Source of the DNA: Halichondria panicea
Taxonomy: Eukaryota; Porifera; Demospongiae; Suberitida; Halichondriidae
Reading direction: 5' to 3'
DNA length: 64,000 nt
NCBI RefSeq assembly: GCF_963675165.1
Contig: NC_087388.1
Span: 5,089,047-5,153,046 of the forward strand
Below, one piece after another: positions 49,601 to 64,000 of this stretch. Numbering within the stretch: position 1 is the stretch's first letter; each line of letters begins with the position of its first letter. The notes beneath the pieces are model-generated. The model searched no databases. It saw only the letters and a program-made list of their open reading frames with translations, and was not told where the DNA came from. Position numbers and translations under genes: made by a program.

Positions 49601-51569
49601 TCGAGGACGGGAACTTTGCCATCTGGGTGAGGCAGAAAGCATAATTATGTTTTGACCTGTATTAGCAGACCACCCTCTATAATACAGTCACTGTTAGTTT
49701 AACGATGCATGCAACTTTAATTACCATCTCTCTCCCGCAGGTTGGTACCTTGATTTCCAATGATACTCCCCTCCTTATCGTCAACTCACTTGGTAAAGAG
49801 AGCGAGGCTCTGCAGAGGCTGTCCAGAATCGGATACACTAGCTATGTGAGGGTGTGTGTATGGTTGAGTGGTTAGAGCTGTAAACATACCTATAATAGGC
49901 CTCCTTAATGGTTTCTATAGGATTTGCTAAGGTCACACAATGAACACGTGGTGTTTATATGTGTATCAGTTTAGCGTAATACGTTTTATGTAATAGCCAT
50001 GCATGCAGTACTGTTTTTTTCCAAATTTTTCTATTATGATCTTCCCTCTCCCAGATCAAGGGTATTCTTTGTGGTGGATTCGGTGCATACAAGGAGGCGG
50101 GGCTACCCGTGGAGAAGCACTGCAGTGTTGATCTGGTGAGATCATAGTATGTCATAGTTTCAGTGTACGTGCACAAATGTACCTTCTTATCAGCCATCCC
50201 TATTCATTGTGTACACATGTACAGTACGTCCTTGTGTGAAATTTAAAGGGACAGTTGTGTGAATCATTCGTTTATTGTAGTCACCCTACATTTTATATAA
50301 TCAGGTCATTGTAAACAGTTGAATTTAGCAGCCTGTGTTAGTAAACCACCTCTTTATTACAGCTACTGCACAAGAGTGACTGCAATAGACAGATATTACA
50401 GTATTATGAGTACCATCACTAAAACCTTAACTGCTATTATCAGCAATAATTGCAATCCTTTGATTGTATATAGAAATCCGGCCCCCCTCTGGACTCGTAC
50501 GTCTCCAAGGGGTACCAAATTATTGATGTGCGTACAGAGGGGGAGTATGGGGGTAACAAGGTCAGGGGGGCACTCAACCTACCTCTCGCCAAACTCAGGA
50601 CACTCCAGAATAGCCTGGACAAGTGAGTGTTTAACTGTAATTAAAATACAGGTCCTCTATTTTAATAAAATGCGGACATTTTGGAACCTACATGTATTGA
50701 AAGTGTCCTGTTATTGGTTGATCTCTATGTGCTTTGATTGAGTTGAGACTTGACTTAGTTTTTATACTAATACCGTAAAATTGCAGCTTTAATTAAACTG
50801 TTATAAATTCAGACCATAATGATAATACTGTTATCGTTTTATAGGAGCCAGAAGTACATAGCGTACTGTGTGTCTGGCTATCGGTCGGCTATTGCTTCAT
50901 CTCTTCTGAGACAGGCCGGCTTTGATGTGGTGGACGTCACCTTTGGCTTTGCAGCTGTCAGCGTTTTCGCCCCCACCCACACCACCACTGGAAAGGTTTG
51001 CAATAGTACACTACACACATGTATGTACTGTACAATGTAGTCTATAATTAATAATCAGGTGCCTATACGGCGTTCAAGAGTAGAAAGATTGGAACATATC
51101 TCTCCGTGACTTCTTCTTTAGTAATTTTTAAACCTACTATATAAAAACACATCCTCTGAGTCTCCAAAAAAACAAATGCATGTCTCTCTCAACATGTTCA
51201 TTATTCTCTCCACTGTAAGGCGTTTAATTTAGAGGGATCCTGAAACACACTCCAAACAAAAGTGTATGAATGAATGGTGTTATGAGTGCACTGTATAGGC
51301 TCAGTCTGTATTGTATAATATAACCTGAGGCCTTCTACAATCATAATTTTTTTATATGGAAGCCCCAAGTTTATGATTTCTTTTCAGCTTACATGAACAT
51401 TACTCTGTAATATTTTGTCGAAACTAAAGAAGTTGATTTACAATTCCCTCATTTGTCTCCCATTTCACACTGTGTCATGTCTTTATAGATCCCGTAAACT
51501 GATCCTCCACATCTCTCTCCCGTGTAGGTGTGTCCTTCCATGAAGAAGCTGATTAGTGGACTAGTATAA
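46621..51569 (+). CDS. Persulfide dioxygenase fused to two rhodanese domains
   Basis: Fourteen exons: 46621-46656, 46922-47068, 47412-47582, 48012-48122, 48249-48392, 48624-48734, 48931-49011, 49234-49344, 49516-49626, 49741-49845, 50055-50135, 50474-50622, 50845-50995, 51528-51569; 516 aa. The first half is an ETHE1-type metallo-beta-lactamase fold: metal site ETHFHADFVSGH, HTPGHTPESV, FTGDTLFIGSCGRPDL, VFPAHGAG. Then come two rhodanese domains. The first lacks the catalytic Cys (IVNSLGKESEA at that place), while the second has it in YCVSGYRS. This layout equals bacterial CstB-type enzymes. It would oxidise glutathione or low-molecular-weight persulfide to sulfite or thiosulfate in sulfide detoxification (family knowledge). 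A second ATG at 46618 directly precedes the chosen one. No clear mitochondrial presequence. Confidence 0.9.
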
Positions 51570-51582
51570 GACATTCAGTTGT

Positions 51583-51588
51583 AATAAA
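51583..51588 (+). promoter_or_regulatory. Polyadenylation signal of the persulfide dioxygenase gene
   Basis: AATAAA 14 nt after the stop codon, giving a very short 3' UTR. The following 51590-52803 contains no supported gene. Confidence 0.65.
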
Positions 51589-52803
51589 CAGCTAATTAAT
51601 TGTTTGTTTGTGGTATCAGTGGCTTTTTGTAATACAAGTCAGTGAAGTAATAATTATGGCTGTATCTTGAATTCTTTGAACATGTACATGTAATATACTG
51701 TTGAAAGAATATAAATTGTACAGTGAATTATTTGATATCTACATGTACATAGTGAGCCGTGAGACCGACATTGTGAATATCGTTTCACAAAGTAAAAGTT
51801 TGTTACACTATTTATAGTAGTTGTATAAAATTCGATCCCCTCCTATAGCTTATTAACATTGCATCAATATAATTATATTATACCCCATATAAGATATTCA
51901 TTAGGCAAAGCTTCTTACTGCATGTGAATTAATTTACAAGTCAGACTGCATATTTGCAAAATCATAATGCCATGTAGCTATATATAAGAAAAGTATAGGC
52001 TTCCATAGAGTTCTGAAGAAAGAATATTATTGGACTAGTATTTAGTAGACTAGTTTGTGTTCGACTAATGCAGCACCTAATGTAGTCCTATTTAACTGAC
52101 GCAGTTCATTGTTATAGTAGTGTCTTTGTACATACACTTTTTGTTATGTCGATTGTGACTTACGTTGAACGAAGGCTGTATCATCTTGAATACGTAGCTC
52201 TCTGGTCCAGTGAACTCAGTGGTGTCTTTGGTCTCTATAGGTGCACTATAATGCTTGTAAGATAATATTTACTAGTAACACTTTATTTCTAGCTCACATG
52301 TTAATTGGGTCACTTCCGCTCCATGTTCCTATAGTAGCAGTCCCTCTGCTAGCAAGTCCTAGTGCCATCCCAACCAGAACATGACCTTGGTTACAGGTGT
52401 GGCTGGCAGTACCCATGCACACCAAGCAAAGTAGAATTAAACAAATTAATAATGAAAGCACCGCAGGTGCTGACTCAGGTAGGTTAAGGCTGTTTTTTTC
52501 TTGAAATTGAAGAAAACGTGTATATACTATTAAAAACTACAATTTTTTGTAAAAAATCTCGTCAATTACACATTATTTTTCACAAAATGTATTGTAAACA
52601 GGAATACCTTTCATCTGATAACATTATTACCATGGTTACTATCTTGGTATGTGCGTTAACTGTGACCAAATACAACTTACCTTAACAATAGTTTTGAATA
52701 CGCTGCCTCCAATACCAAGTTTTAGAAAGCTATATTGGTATCAAAAGAAAGCTCTTAGTGAGATATACTAGAAACAATCCGGATATTTGGTATGAACTCA
52801 TTC

Positions 52804-53137
52804 TAGCTTGCTACCCAAGATACCAGGTGGGGATCTAGGTTCAGATTGGTTAGCTTACTCATCAATATCGAGTGAGGAACCTTGTCAAATGCTTTTTTGA
52901 AATAATAAAAAAAAAAATAAAAAAAAAAAAAATAAAAAAAGACTAAATGAGGGTGCACTTTTTGAGTTTGCATGCAGAATGAGTGCACCCTCATTTAGTC
53001 TTTTTTTATTTTATTTTTTTTTATTTTTTTTTTTATTATTTCAAAAAAGCATTTGACAAGGTTCCTCACTCGATATTGATGAGTAAGCTAACCAATCTGA
53101 ACCTAGATCCCCACCTGGTATCTTGGGTAGCAAGCTA
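52804..53137. repeat. Near-perfect palindrome at the truncated end of a retrotransposon
   Basis: Arms 52804-52959 and 52982-53137, 156 bp each, differ at about one position by eye. They surround a 22-nt loop (ttttgagtttgcatgcagaatg). The right arm is the start of the retrotransposon reading frame and includes an A/T-rich homopolymeric stretch. The left arm is its inverted copy. Confidence 0.88.
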
Positions 53138-54070
53138 CCTCATAATAAATGGAAAGTCATCAAATATCTCGGAGGTTGTGTCAGGAGTTCCCCAGGGTTC
53201 GGTGCTGGGACCTCTTCTTTTCCTAATCTATATAAATGACATCGATCTACATCAAAATGAAGGAAGTCTCTTGCTCTATGCTGATGATCTTCTTCTTTAC
53301 CATCCTATTCAATCTCCTGAAGATTATATAAAATTGCAAGGAGATATTGATCAACTCCAAGCATGGTCTGAAAGAAATGTACTCTTGTTTAACCAAAGCA
53401 AGTGTAAATACATGACTATATCAAGAAAATTCAGCCCACCACTTCCCAACATGTGTCTCAATATCAGTGGACGTCCCCTACTTAAAGTTGACCACTACAA
53501 GTACCTTGGCGTGTGGATCTCTCACGACCTCTCATGGTCAAAACACATAGAAGAAATGTGCAGAAATTCCTGCAAGCAGGTTGGTATAATTTACCGACAG
53601 TTCTATGGCCACTCATCACTAGAATGTTTAAGACAACTCTACATCTCCCTTGTGAGATCAAAACTGGAATATGCTGCCCCTGTTTGGGATCCACACCAAA
53701 AAACAAATTCTCACAAAATAGAAAAAGTACAAAAGTTTGCCCTTAAAATATGGACTACGACTCCCTATTAGATACTGTGGACCTACCGTCCCTTTCTACA
53801 AGAAGATTGTACCTGAAGCTATCATACCTTTACCAGGTAATAAATGGTAACTTTAAATTCCCTGATTCACCACTGGAAAGAAGAGTATGCCCTCTCAATC
53901 TAAGAAGCACAAAAAATATACAGTTTGAAAGACCAATTTGCAGAACAAATGCATATGCGAACTCTTTTTTCCCAAAAGCAATATCTGTGTGGAATGAATT
54001 ACCACTGGAGCTGCAGGAAAGTACATCAATTTTGTCATTTAAGAGAAATGTACTCTGTCACTTGCATTAG
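52982..54070 (+). mobile_element. 5'-truncated non-LTR retrotransposon (CR1/Jockey-like), reverse transcriptase part
   Basis: Translation from 53044 starts FKKAFDKVPHSILMSKL, then GVPQGSVLGPLLFLIYIND, LYADDLLLY (catalytic ADD at ~53280-53288) and KYLGVWIS, all classical non-LTR RT motifs. Near 53750 a one-base frameshift moves the reading frame. The second frame ends FPKAISVWNELPLELQEST and a stop at 54070, typical of the C-terminus of CR1/Jockey/L2 elements. Endonuclease and ORF1 are missing, so the copy is dead. Confidence 0.88.
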
Positions 54071-54299
54071 TATAATATTAGTCTTTATTTTTAATTTGTA
54101 CTCGCTATTGTAAGTAATATATACAGGGCACACATTAGGTTAGCGTAATATGCTACTAGTGTATCCATGCATTTTGCAGAATTATTATATAAAAAAAAAA
54201 ACACTCACTTGCCCACTGCCCACTGTACACAGGATGGATCGAGCTCTCGCTCTCATACTGAGCTGTCAGACTAACTCCATCCACGACACAATAGTACTC

Positions 54300-55459
54300 A
54301 AAGCCATCAGTCTATGGAGAGGGAAACCATGGAAAAAGTCACGTACAGATGTCATGCGACTTACTGGGGCGATGAGGTTCCTGGTAGTCAGTCGAAGGTC
54401 CTGGGCCACCCTCACTGGTTGAGTATACACACCAGAGGGGGGCGTGTCTAACAGGGGGCACTCGGCAGTGAAGTTCCACTGCACTGCTTGTTGAGGTTAC
54501 ACCATCCACACGGACTGTTGAGCCCGAGGCAATCCTTACAACTTTAGAATGGAAAGAAAGCCAATTTTGAAAAACCAAAGCGCTAGATCTATAACTCTAA
54601 CGATGACAATCTGTCACGGGGGAGTTACTAATCATGTGCTTAGTTAGGAACCTAAATTAGGTGTCCTGAAATTGAATACTTTAATTTAATTTTGTACGAT
54701 GAATATTGAATTATGGGTGCATATCTTTCTCCTGCTGAGCACCTGTAGATGGTGAGTGCTTGGTTGGTGATATCAAATGGCAGAGAGCTCTGAAATCCCA
54801 GGTTGATGGTTGCAGTCATTCCAGGATAGTCAGGTACCAGTCCTTCAATATCACAACTGAACACTGTTCCCGGGGTGACCTCAACAGCTGGTACTATGAT
54901 TGGTGGAAAACGTCCTTCACCGTCGGCCAGATGACAGTAGAAGCTCTCTCCAGGAAGGGGGTTAGGTAGGCCGGGAGAGGTCAGGGTAACTGTGAGCTGT
55001 GGGGTCAGTTTATATGATCTCAGACACAACTTATACACAAGCCTTACCTCGTTAGCAAGAATCTCAGGGTCAAGCACAAGTTGCATAGGCTCCACAGTAG
55101 CAGTAAACAGTTGACATTGTCCTGTGTCCATCTACTAGAAATACTGGAGTTTTGACACTGCGTCTGACGAGAGCACTTGTTCTCCACCACACACCACCCA
55201 CACAGCGGGTTGAGGTCATTGGTACAACTGGTACAGTCTATACGCTGAGAGCACTCCTCTATGGGTACTTGGAACACCTACAGTGGGGAGAGGTTGATAG
55301 GGTATAGGATAATACAAGCATTATACTCACAGTGTCTTCAGTGGCTGCTGTGATGTAGTTCAGTCCTTCCTGCCATGACAACTGAAGTAGAACAGATGTC
55401 ACTGGCTGACTGTAGAATGTACTATCGGGGCCCAGGATTGATGTACCACTGACATTGTA
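54300..55459 (-). pseudogene. Plexin fragment with frameshifts (sema end, PSI, IPT-like, PSI)
   Basis: Minus-strand exons with good splice sites: 55459-55331 (last sema blade, YNVSGTSILGPDSTFYSQPV), 55277-55048 (PSI: VPIEECSQRIDCTSC, PLCGWCVVENKCSRQTQC), 54996-54743 (IPT-like: LTVTLTSPGLPNPLPGESFY), and 54541 onward (second PSI: SCKDCLGLNSPCGWCNLNKQ). The order matches plexin ectodomains. Exon 55277-55048 has a net one-base shift near 55130. The second PSI is shifted by a 5-bp tandem duplication (cactg cactg, 54477-54486). Upstream exons are missing and replaced by an SRCR fragment in the opposite orientation. Plexins are semaphorin receptors; this copy cannot make one. Confidence 0.78.
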
Positions 55460-55532
55460 CTGTGGAGACAAAAAATACCCATTATACACACTTGTGTATA
55501 GTATAGCTGACTCAACCATCCAGCACTGACAT

Positions 55533-56209
55533 AATTGCCCTGCTAACACTATCGGAGTTGAAGATTGCGGTCATTCAGAAGATATATCTGCACTGAAAGT
55601 AAGAGCCAATAGTATAATAGTATCAATTAATGTACATGCATGGCTGAGACCTTTTATGACATAATTATACTCTATTATGTGTTTCAAATCATACTTATCG
55701 ACTGATTTTATGTAGGTTTCTCGCCAATAACGATTATCGGTATTGGAGTTACTATTCCTATCGTAATCATCATAGTTGTGATTGTCGTCTTGGTCTGTGT
55801 TTTAACGAGTAGAAGGCGTCGCCTGGCTCGCTACCCACGCACGACTCCCCTAATAACTGCGTCAAATACACAAGATACACCCATAGACCAAACTCCTTCC
55901 TATTCCCCACAAACCCCCACTCAAAATATGCAACCAGTGGCTGCCTACCCGACTGGACAATATGCTGACCCCCAGTACCACACATCCTATCCTCAGCAAC
56001 CCCCTGCCCCTTATCCTCCTGGAGGACAACCCCCAGCTCAGCAACCCCCAGCTCCTGGAAAGCAACCCCCTGCTCAGTACCCCACTGGACAACGACCACC
56101 TGCTCAGTACTCCATTGGACAACCACCTCCTGCTCAGTACTCCACTGGACCACCTCCCCCTGCACCATACTTGTTTGGCGGAGAAGCCCCTCCAGCATAT
56201 CCGAACTAA
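55533..56209 (+). CDS. 3' end of an SRCR receptor: broken SRCR exon, TM and Pro-rich tail
   Basis: 55533-~55592 matches the second half of the second SRCR exon seen at 60308-60447 (GVEDCGHSEDIS), cut at its left end where the plexin fragment begins. Exon 55716-56209 encodes a transmembrane helix (ITIIGIGVTIPIVIIIVVIV), a basic stop-transfer SRRRRLARYPR, and a cytoplasmic tail with repeated PPAQY/PPAPY units ending PPAYPN then TAA. PPxY motifs bind WW domains. The extracellular part is missing, so this is probably a non-functional remnant although the tail ORF is open. Confidence 0.72.
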
Positions 56210-56439
56210 GTATGGGAACTGCCATGCAATCGTGTAAGTAGACTTTAACACAAATTGTGACTTGATATATATAGCTAGTGATAGCAAATTGTCCTCTCCC
56301 TTTAAATACTGTAAATTGATTTTGACATTTATGCGCATACTATCATTCTGTGTACATGTACATGTATATTGCATAGCTATAATTATTGACAGCAACTTAA
56401 CATATATACCGGCTCACTATAGCTATATATATACGTCTG

Positions 56440-56900
56440 TGTAGTCCCGGTATAGTGGAGCTATATCCATGCATGTGAAGGCTCTCAGTCATAATCAGAT
56501 CGAATGCTAAGGCTGTTTATTATATATAAGCTGTGTTATGACTGACTTGTTATTGCAACGAGACAGAATTATATACGTCATGGGGTTGAAAATAAAGTCT
56601 TGTCATGGCAACAATCACATCAAACATTGTGAACGAAATATAGCAATGCATAACACATTATCGTATCAGTATCGTAAAGGGTGCGAGAAGAGATTGCACA
56701 ACAGGATGAATAGAATTAAGATATTAAAGCCAGATACCACAGATACATTAATTATTAAGTTCAATGCCCACAGGATGATGCCATTCATATACTCACATCC
56801 TTCAAAATCACCCACATGCATTCTTCATATATACCCACATCCTCGAATTTATGCACATGTGCACTGTAATACAGCATGCGAGGTGTATAAATAGTCTTGT
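56440..56900. repeat. Duplicated 3'-flank of the SRCR units
   Basis: The flank agatcgaatgctaaggct...ggtgtataaa is repeated at 59093-59479 with small indels. Shared landmarks include ttgcacaacaggatgaata and cccacaggatgatgccattc. It carries an AATAAA at 56591-56596. It marks the end of one duplicated SRCR unit. No gene inside. Confidence 0.8.
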
Positions 56901-57107
56901 GGACCAGCCGATATATTATCGTCTGGCAAATTACACATTAGCTACTTGTGCAGCGATCTAAGTGGCACATTGATAAGTGGTTAGTGGTTGGAGTTGTTTT
57001 TTGTTATTTATTTTAAACTCACAAATTATTAATAAAGGAACTCATTTTCAGTAATGCGTGTCTTCTCTTTTGAATTTCCACCAAGTTCTATCCACTTACT
57101 AGATGAA

Positions 57108-57237
57108 CGTGGCCTGCCTTCCAAAAGAAAGGAGAACGGGTTTTAGGCCTATAATTTATGTGGATTTGTACTCAACTGCAAAAATCTTGCAGTAGAGCCT
57201 GGAAATCCGCCCTCCTTTCTTTTGGAGGTGGGCCACG
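57108..57237. repeat. Foldback element with ~35-40-bp arms
   Basis: cgtggcc-gcc-tccaaaagaaaggag on the left is repeated in inverted orientation as ctcctttcttttggaggtgg...ccacg on the right, around a ~50-nt centre. The arms are imperfect. Confidence 0.7.
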
Positions 57238-57251
57238 CCCATGCATCTACC

Positions 57252-57297
57252 CATAGATACTATAAATTACATTTACATGTAATTTATAGTATCTATG
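57252..57297. repeat. Perfect 20-bp hairpin
   Basis: catagatactataaattaca (57252-57271) and its exact complement at 57278-57297 flank the loop tttaca. It lies 15 bp after the foldback element. Confidence 0.9.
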
Positions 57298-57748
57298 ATC
57301 TATCCACATACTGCTGCTCAAAAAGAGGGAGGGGAGTAGCTAGTATAGTAGCCTGTAAAAACATTTGCAATGTGAGAGTTACTAAAATTAGCTGCGGTGG
57401 AAACAGGAAGCATGAAAGCAGTGGAGAGTCAATCGGTCACAACGTATACGCCTCTTAAGATAAGGCCACCTCACAGCCTTTCGAAAAAAAAAGTTGAAGT
57501 GATCGAACAAGCTGTCTCTTGGCTCTTAGCTGAGGAGCTGTTGCACTTCCCAAAGGTCCACTCTTGCATTTAATATCAACTTTGTTCTATAATTATGTAG
57601 CAGCAAGTCCAGAGATACAGTCCCACAAAGTATTTTACATGATTTTACATAGAACTTGCAGTAAAGACAATGTGCCACGCCCATTTTGGGCAACATGGAT
57701 TGTATGTACACGTCATCAAGTTTTATATCCCTCTCTCTTCATCTCTGA

Positions 57749-58972
<1,224 letters not shown>

Positions 58973-59472
58973 AAAATAAAAAACTTTTTCAGCACATGCA
59001 AAGACTGATAGTGCATGAAATAGCATATTAGTATATATCTGCTGTAGTTGCTGTTTCATTGTTTAATTGTCTTCTCTCTTTTACTTCCAATTAGATCGAA
59101 TGCTAAGGCTATATTATATAATTATTAGCTGTGTTATGACTGACTGTTATTGCAGAGACTGAAAAATGAAGTCTTGACAACAATCACATCAAATATTGTG
59201 AACATGCATGCATAATAATTATGCATAATACTCGTATATAATTATAGTATCAGTGACTTTATAGTAATTAAAGGGTGAAGGGATTGCACAACAGGATGAA
59301 TAAGATATTAAAGGTGGTTCCAAGATACCACAGACACTCTATTAAGTTCAATGCCCACAGGATGATGCCATTCATATACTCACATCCTTCAAAATCACCC
59401 CCATGCATTCTTTTCATACACCCACATCCTCCTACAAGAATTTATGCACATGTAATAATTGCACAAGAGGTG

Positions 59473-59480
59473 TATAAAAG
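59473..59480 (+). promoter_or_regulatory. TATA box of the next SRCR gene
   Basis: TATAAAAG lies 57 nt before the ATG at 59537. The preceding duplicated flank carries TATAAATA at the same position near 56885. Confidence 0.6.
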
Positions 59481-59536
59481 TGTGTGTGCCTTCATTCTGT
59501 GCATGATACTGAATTGCAAGAAGCATTATACCAATA

Positions 59537-61045
59537 ATGAATTGTCTACTGTGGACCTCAGTTACTGTCCTGAGCCTGGTTTGGGCTGTTGGAGGTGAGC
59601 TGACTATAATATACCTTTGGCTTTAAACTTTTTGATATGACATGTGTATAATTATAGATCTATATAGATCTAGTGGAATTTATTACTCTTCATCTTCCGC
59701 TTACAAGCTCTCATGAAGTAAAACAATTAAAACAATTATTACAATTGTGGTTCTCTAATAAAACTGAATGTATGCATGAGCAACCAATTTTCTCATCTTC
59801 TCAATATTCCATAACTTATATCGGAAAACATTTCCCTCAGCTCAACTGTACTGCATGCATGTGAGGGATGTTGGCCTACTGATACGTACTAAATTTAGCG
59901 AGAAGATTATTATAATTATTGGTTGCATGCACATGTATTCATCTTAATTTTGTGTCTGCAGGACAATCAACTGGAAACCTGAGGCTAGTAGGCAGCTTTA
60001 GTCGAACAGGAGGCTCCTCTGGCAGACTGGAGGTCTATTACGATGGTCGATGGGGGACAGTGTGTAACGACAGCTTCAGTATAAATGATGCAAGAGTGGC
60101 TTGTCGTCAACTAGGGTTCTCAAGCTACAGCCGATACGGAACAGTTGGAAGGCTAGGGTGAGTGTGTAAGCTTATCAGAAAGTTAACGATAATTATTATC
60201 CGTAATAATTATGACCTGCCATCAAATCATCCATCTTGAATTGCACAGTTTGTTAATCTTTTTGAGCTCCACAGCTAATTTCTTTGCATTTCTTCATATA
60301 TTTATAGTTTCTCCCAAGCTTCACTATCTACTCCAACATGGCTGGACGAGCTTCGTTGTCGTGGATCTGAGTTCAGACTCATTAATTGTCCTGCTAACCC
60401 TATCGGAATTGAAGATTGCACCCATTCAGAAGACGTGGCTTTGGTCTGTAAGTACGAATAGTGTGTATATATATTATAATTATAGCATTGCTACATGCAC
60501 TCCAGTTAGCTATAATAGCCATGTAATGAGTTGTGTTGTTTATATAGGCCCTTCAAATGGAGACCTGAGGCTGGTAGGCAACTCAAGCCTAACAGGAGGC
60601 TCCTCTGGTAGACTGGAGTTCTATTACAATGGACAATGGGGAACAGTGTGTAATGACAGCTTCGGCGCAAGTGATGCAAGGGTGGCTTGTCATCAGCTGG
60701 GGTACAGCTCGACCTCTATTCAATACGGAACAGTTGAAATGCTAGGGTAAGTCAGTACGTGTGTATAAGCTCATCTTTTTGTATGACTTGCCATGGCATT
60801 GGATCATACATTGTAGTATTACTAAGTAAAAAGTTGAATTTTGATGGAGCAAATTTCTACAGCTAGTGCAATATTTTGAATCATTTCTTCCTTTAGTTTC
60901 TCCCAAGCTTTATCAACCACTCGGACATGGCTGGACGAACTTCGTTGCTTAGGAACTGAGAGAAGACTCGTTGATTGTCCTGCAAACACTATCGGAGATG
61001 AAGATTGCACCCATTCAAAAGATGTGGCCTTGATCTGTACTATAA
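59537..61045 (+). CDS. Secreted or membrane SRCR protein with two SRCR domains
   Basis: Exon 59537-59594 is a signal peptide ([19 protein letters not shown]), phase 1. Two group A SRCR domains follow, each over two exons: 59962-60157 with 60308-60447, and 60548-60746 with 60897-61045. Motifs include [50 protein letters not shown]. Phases are 1-2-1 per domain, so domains can be added as cassettes. No TM exon appears before the next gene's signal peptide. The last donor region reads through to a stop after a few codons, so a secreted two-domain form is possible. SRCR proteins act in pathogen or self recognition and cell aggregation; sponges have large sets (family knowledge). Confidence 0.8.
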
Positions 61046-61612
61046 GTAAGAGTCAATAAGTTATATTGCACAATAATTAATGGTGCACTTGATGGTTGAA
61101 ACTTTTTAGCTCGGAATTTCAATTGGTATATATTCGATGACACATAACTCTGACTTATATCAAACATTTGCGAACTTTGCGATGGTTGATCAATTCGCAA
61201 AAATAAAATCCGCAAAACCTAAAATTATTACTAGTAAATACACACGATCGATCCTTGCCAGAACGCAATAGTTAGATCGCAAAGGGTCAAATGTTCTGCT
61301 GATTTGGCTCATTCGCAAAGGTTTTTCACCTGCAAAATATTCTAGTAATACGGTAGTAGTTCACAGCTTGTAAGTTAACCACATTGCTCGTTTAGCCACA
61401 AGCAACACAAGTGTAGGTTGAGCTATGAGTGTTTGGGGGGGTTGCAACCCCTGTAACCCCCCCCTAGATCTGGGCCTGCGCACACACACTCAAGTATTTC
61501 TACATTTGGTGTAGTGCGCATGCGCAGTAATTATTAATTCACCATAGTACTACCGGGGCTACTTTCGATATTAACCCATCAATAACACTGAACTGAGTTG
61601 CAAGCATTACCA

Positions 61613-64000
<2,388 letters not shown>

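Noticed and set aside
55770-56395. Minus-strand Val/Trp-rich ORFs opposite the SRCR proline-rich tail
   Set aside because: Produced by the PPxY codon repeats on the plus strand; no independent support.
61400-61480. G- and C-rich patch (gggggggttgcaacccc...) as a regulatory or G-quadruplex site
   Set aside because: It looks like part of a dispersed repeat. Only one G-run of seven is present and no gene start is nearby.

Overview
The window is eukaryotic nuclear DNA from an animal, most probably a demosponge. Genes are split by short GT-AG introns and packed tightly, intergenic DNA is AT-rich with many TATAATTATA-like runs, and the proteins are metazoan (dystroglycan, plexin, SRCR receptors, death-fold adaptors, SLC26). 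The sponge assignment is an inference from gene content; no species can be named from the sequence alone.

Left part (1-24.4 kb): after the last two exons of an unrecognised plus-strand gene (77-497), one very large minus-strand gene appears to run from 20275 down to 2468. Its 13 exons join in a single open frame of about 2,813 codons, and every intron is phase 1. The predicted protein has a hydrophobic leader ending in a 2A-type ribosome-skipping motif, two death domains, two unassigned modules, an active-looking ROC-COR GTPase, a second ROC-COR-like module with a decayed P-loop, a third death domain, a CARD, a fourth death domain and a C-terminal kelch propeller. A young LTR retrotransposon (12086-17365, identical LTRs, 5-bp target duplication) sits in its largest intron, itself nested in an older Ty3/gypsy relic. 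A tandem partial paralogue (21679-23063, minus) repeats leader-2A-DD-linker-DD. The DNA upstream of both first exons is also duplicated.

Middle part (24.4-33 kb): two complete minus-strand genes of the RMDN (regulator of microtubule dynamics) family, plus at least three decayed RMDN 3' ends scattered through the left part, show repeated local duplication. A minus-strand zinc-ribbon/coiled-coil gene of unknown function follows (30.3-32.9 kb).

Right-centre (33-51.6 kb, plus strand): a dystroglycan-like gene with a giant Ser/Thr mucin region and two EGF blocks; an 18-exon SLC26 anion exchanger (882 aa); and a 14-exon persulfide dioxygenase fused to two rhodanese domains (516 aa). These last two lie only 264 bp apart, stop to ATG.

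Right part (52-64 kb): a non-LTR retrotransposon fragment beginning in a near-perfect 156-bp-arm palindrome, a frameshifted plexin fragment (minus), and a tandem array of four SRCR receptor genes or fragments (plus), the last cut by the window edge. Foldback elements and duplicated non-coding blocks lie between them.

Biologically, the left locus looks like an innate-immune or cell-death signalling cluster in which a 2A leader could produce two differently localised forms of a death-domain protein. The SRCR array is a second rapidly changing receptor cluster.
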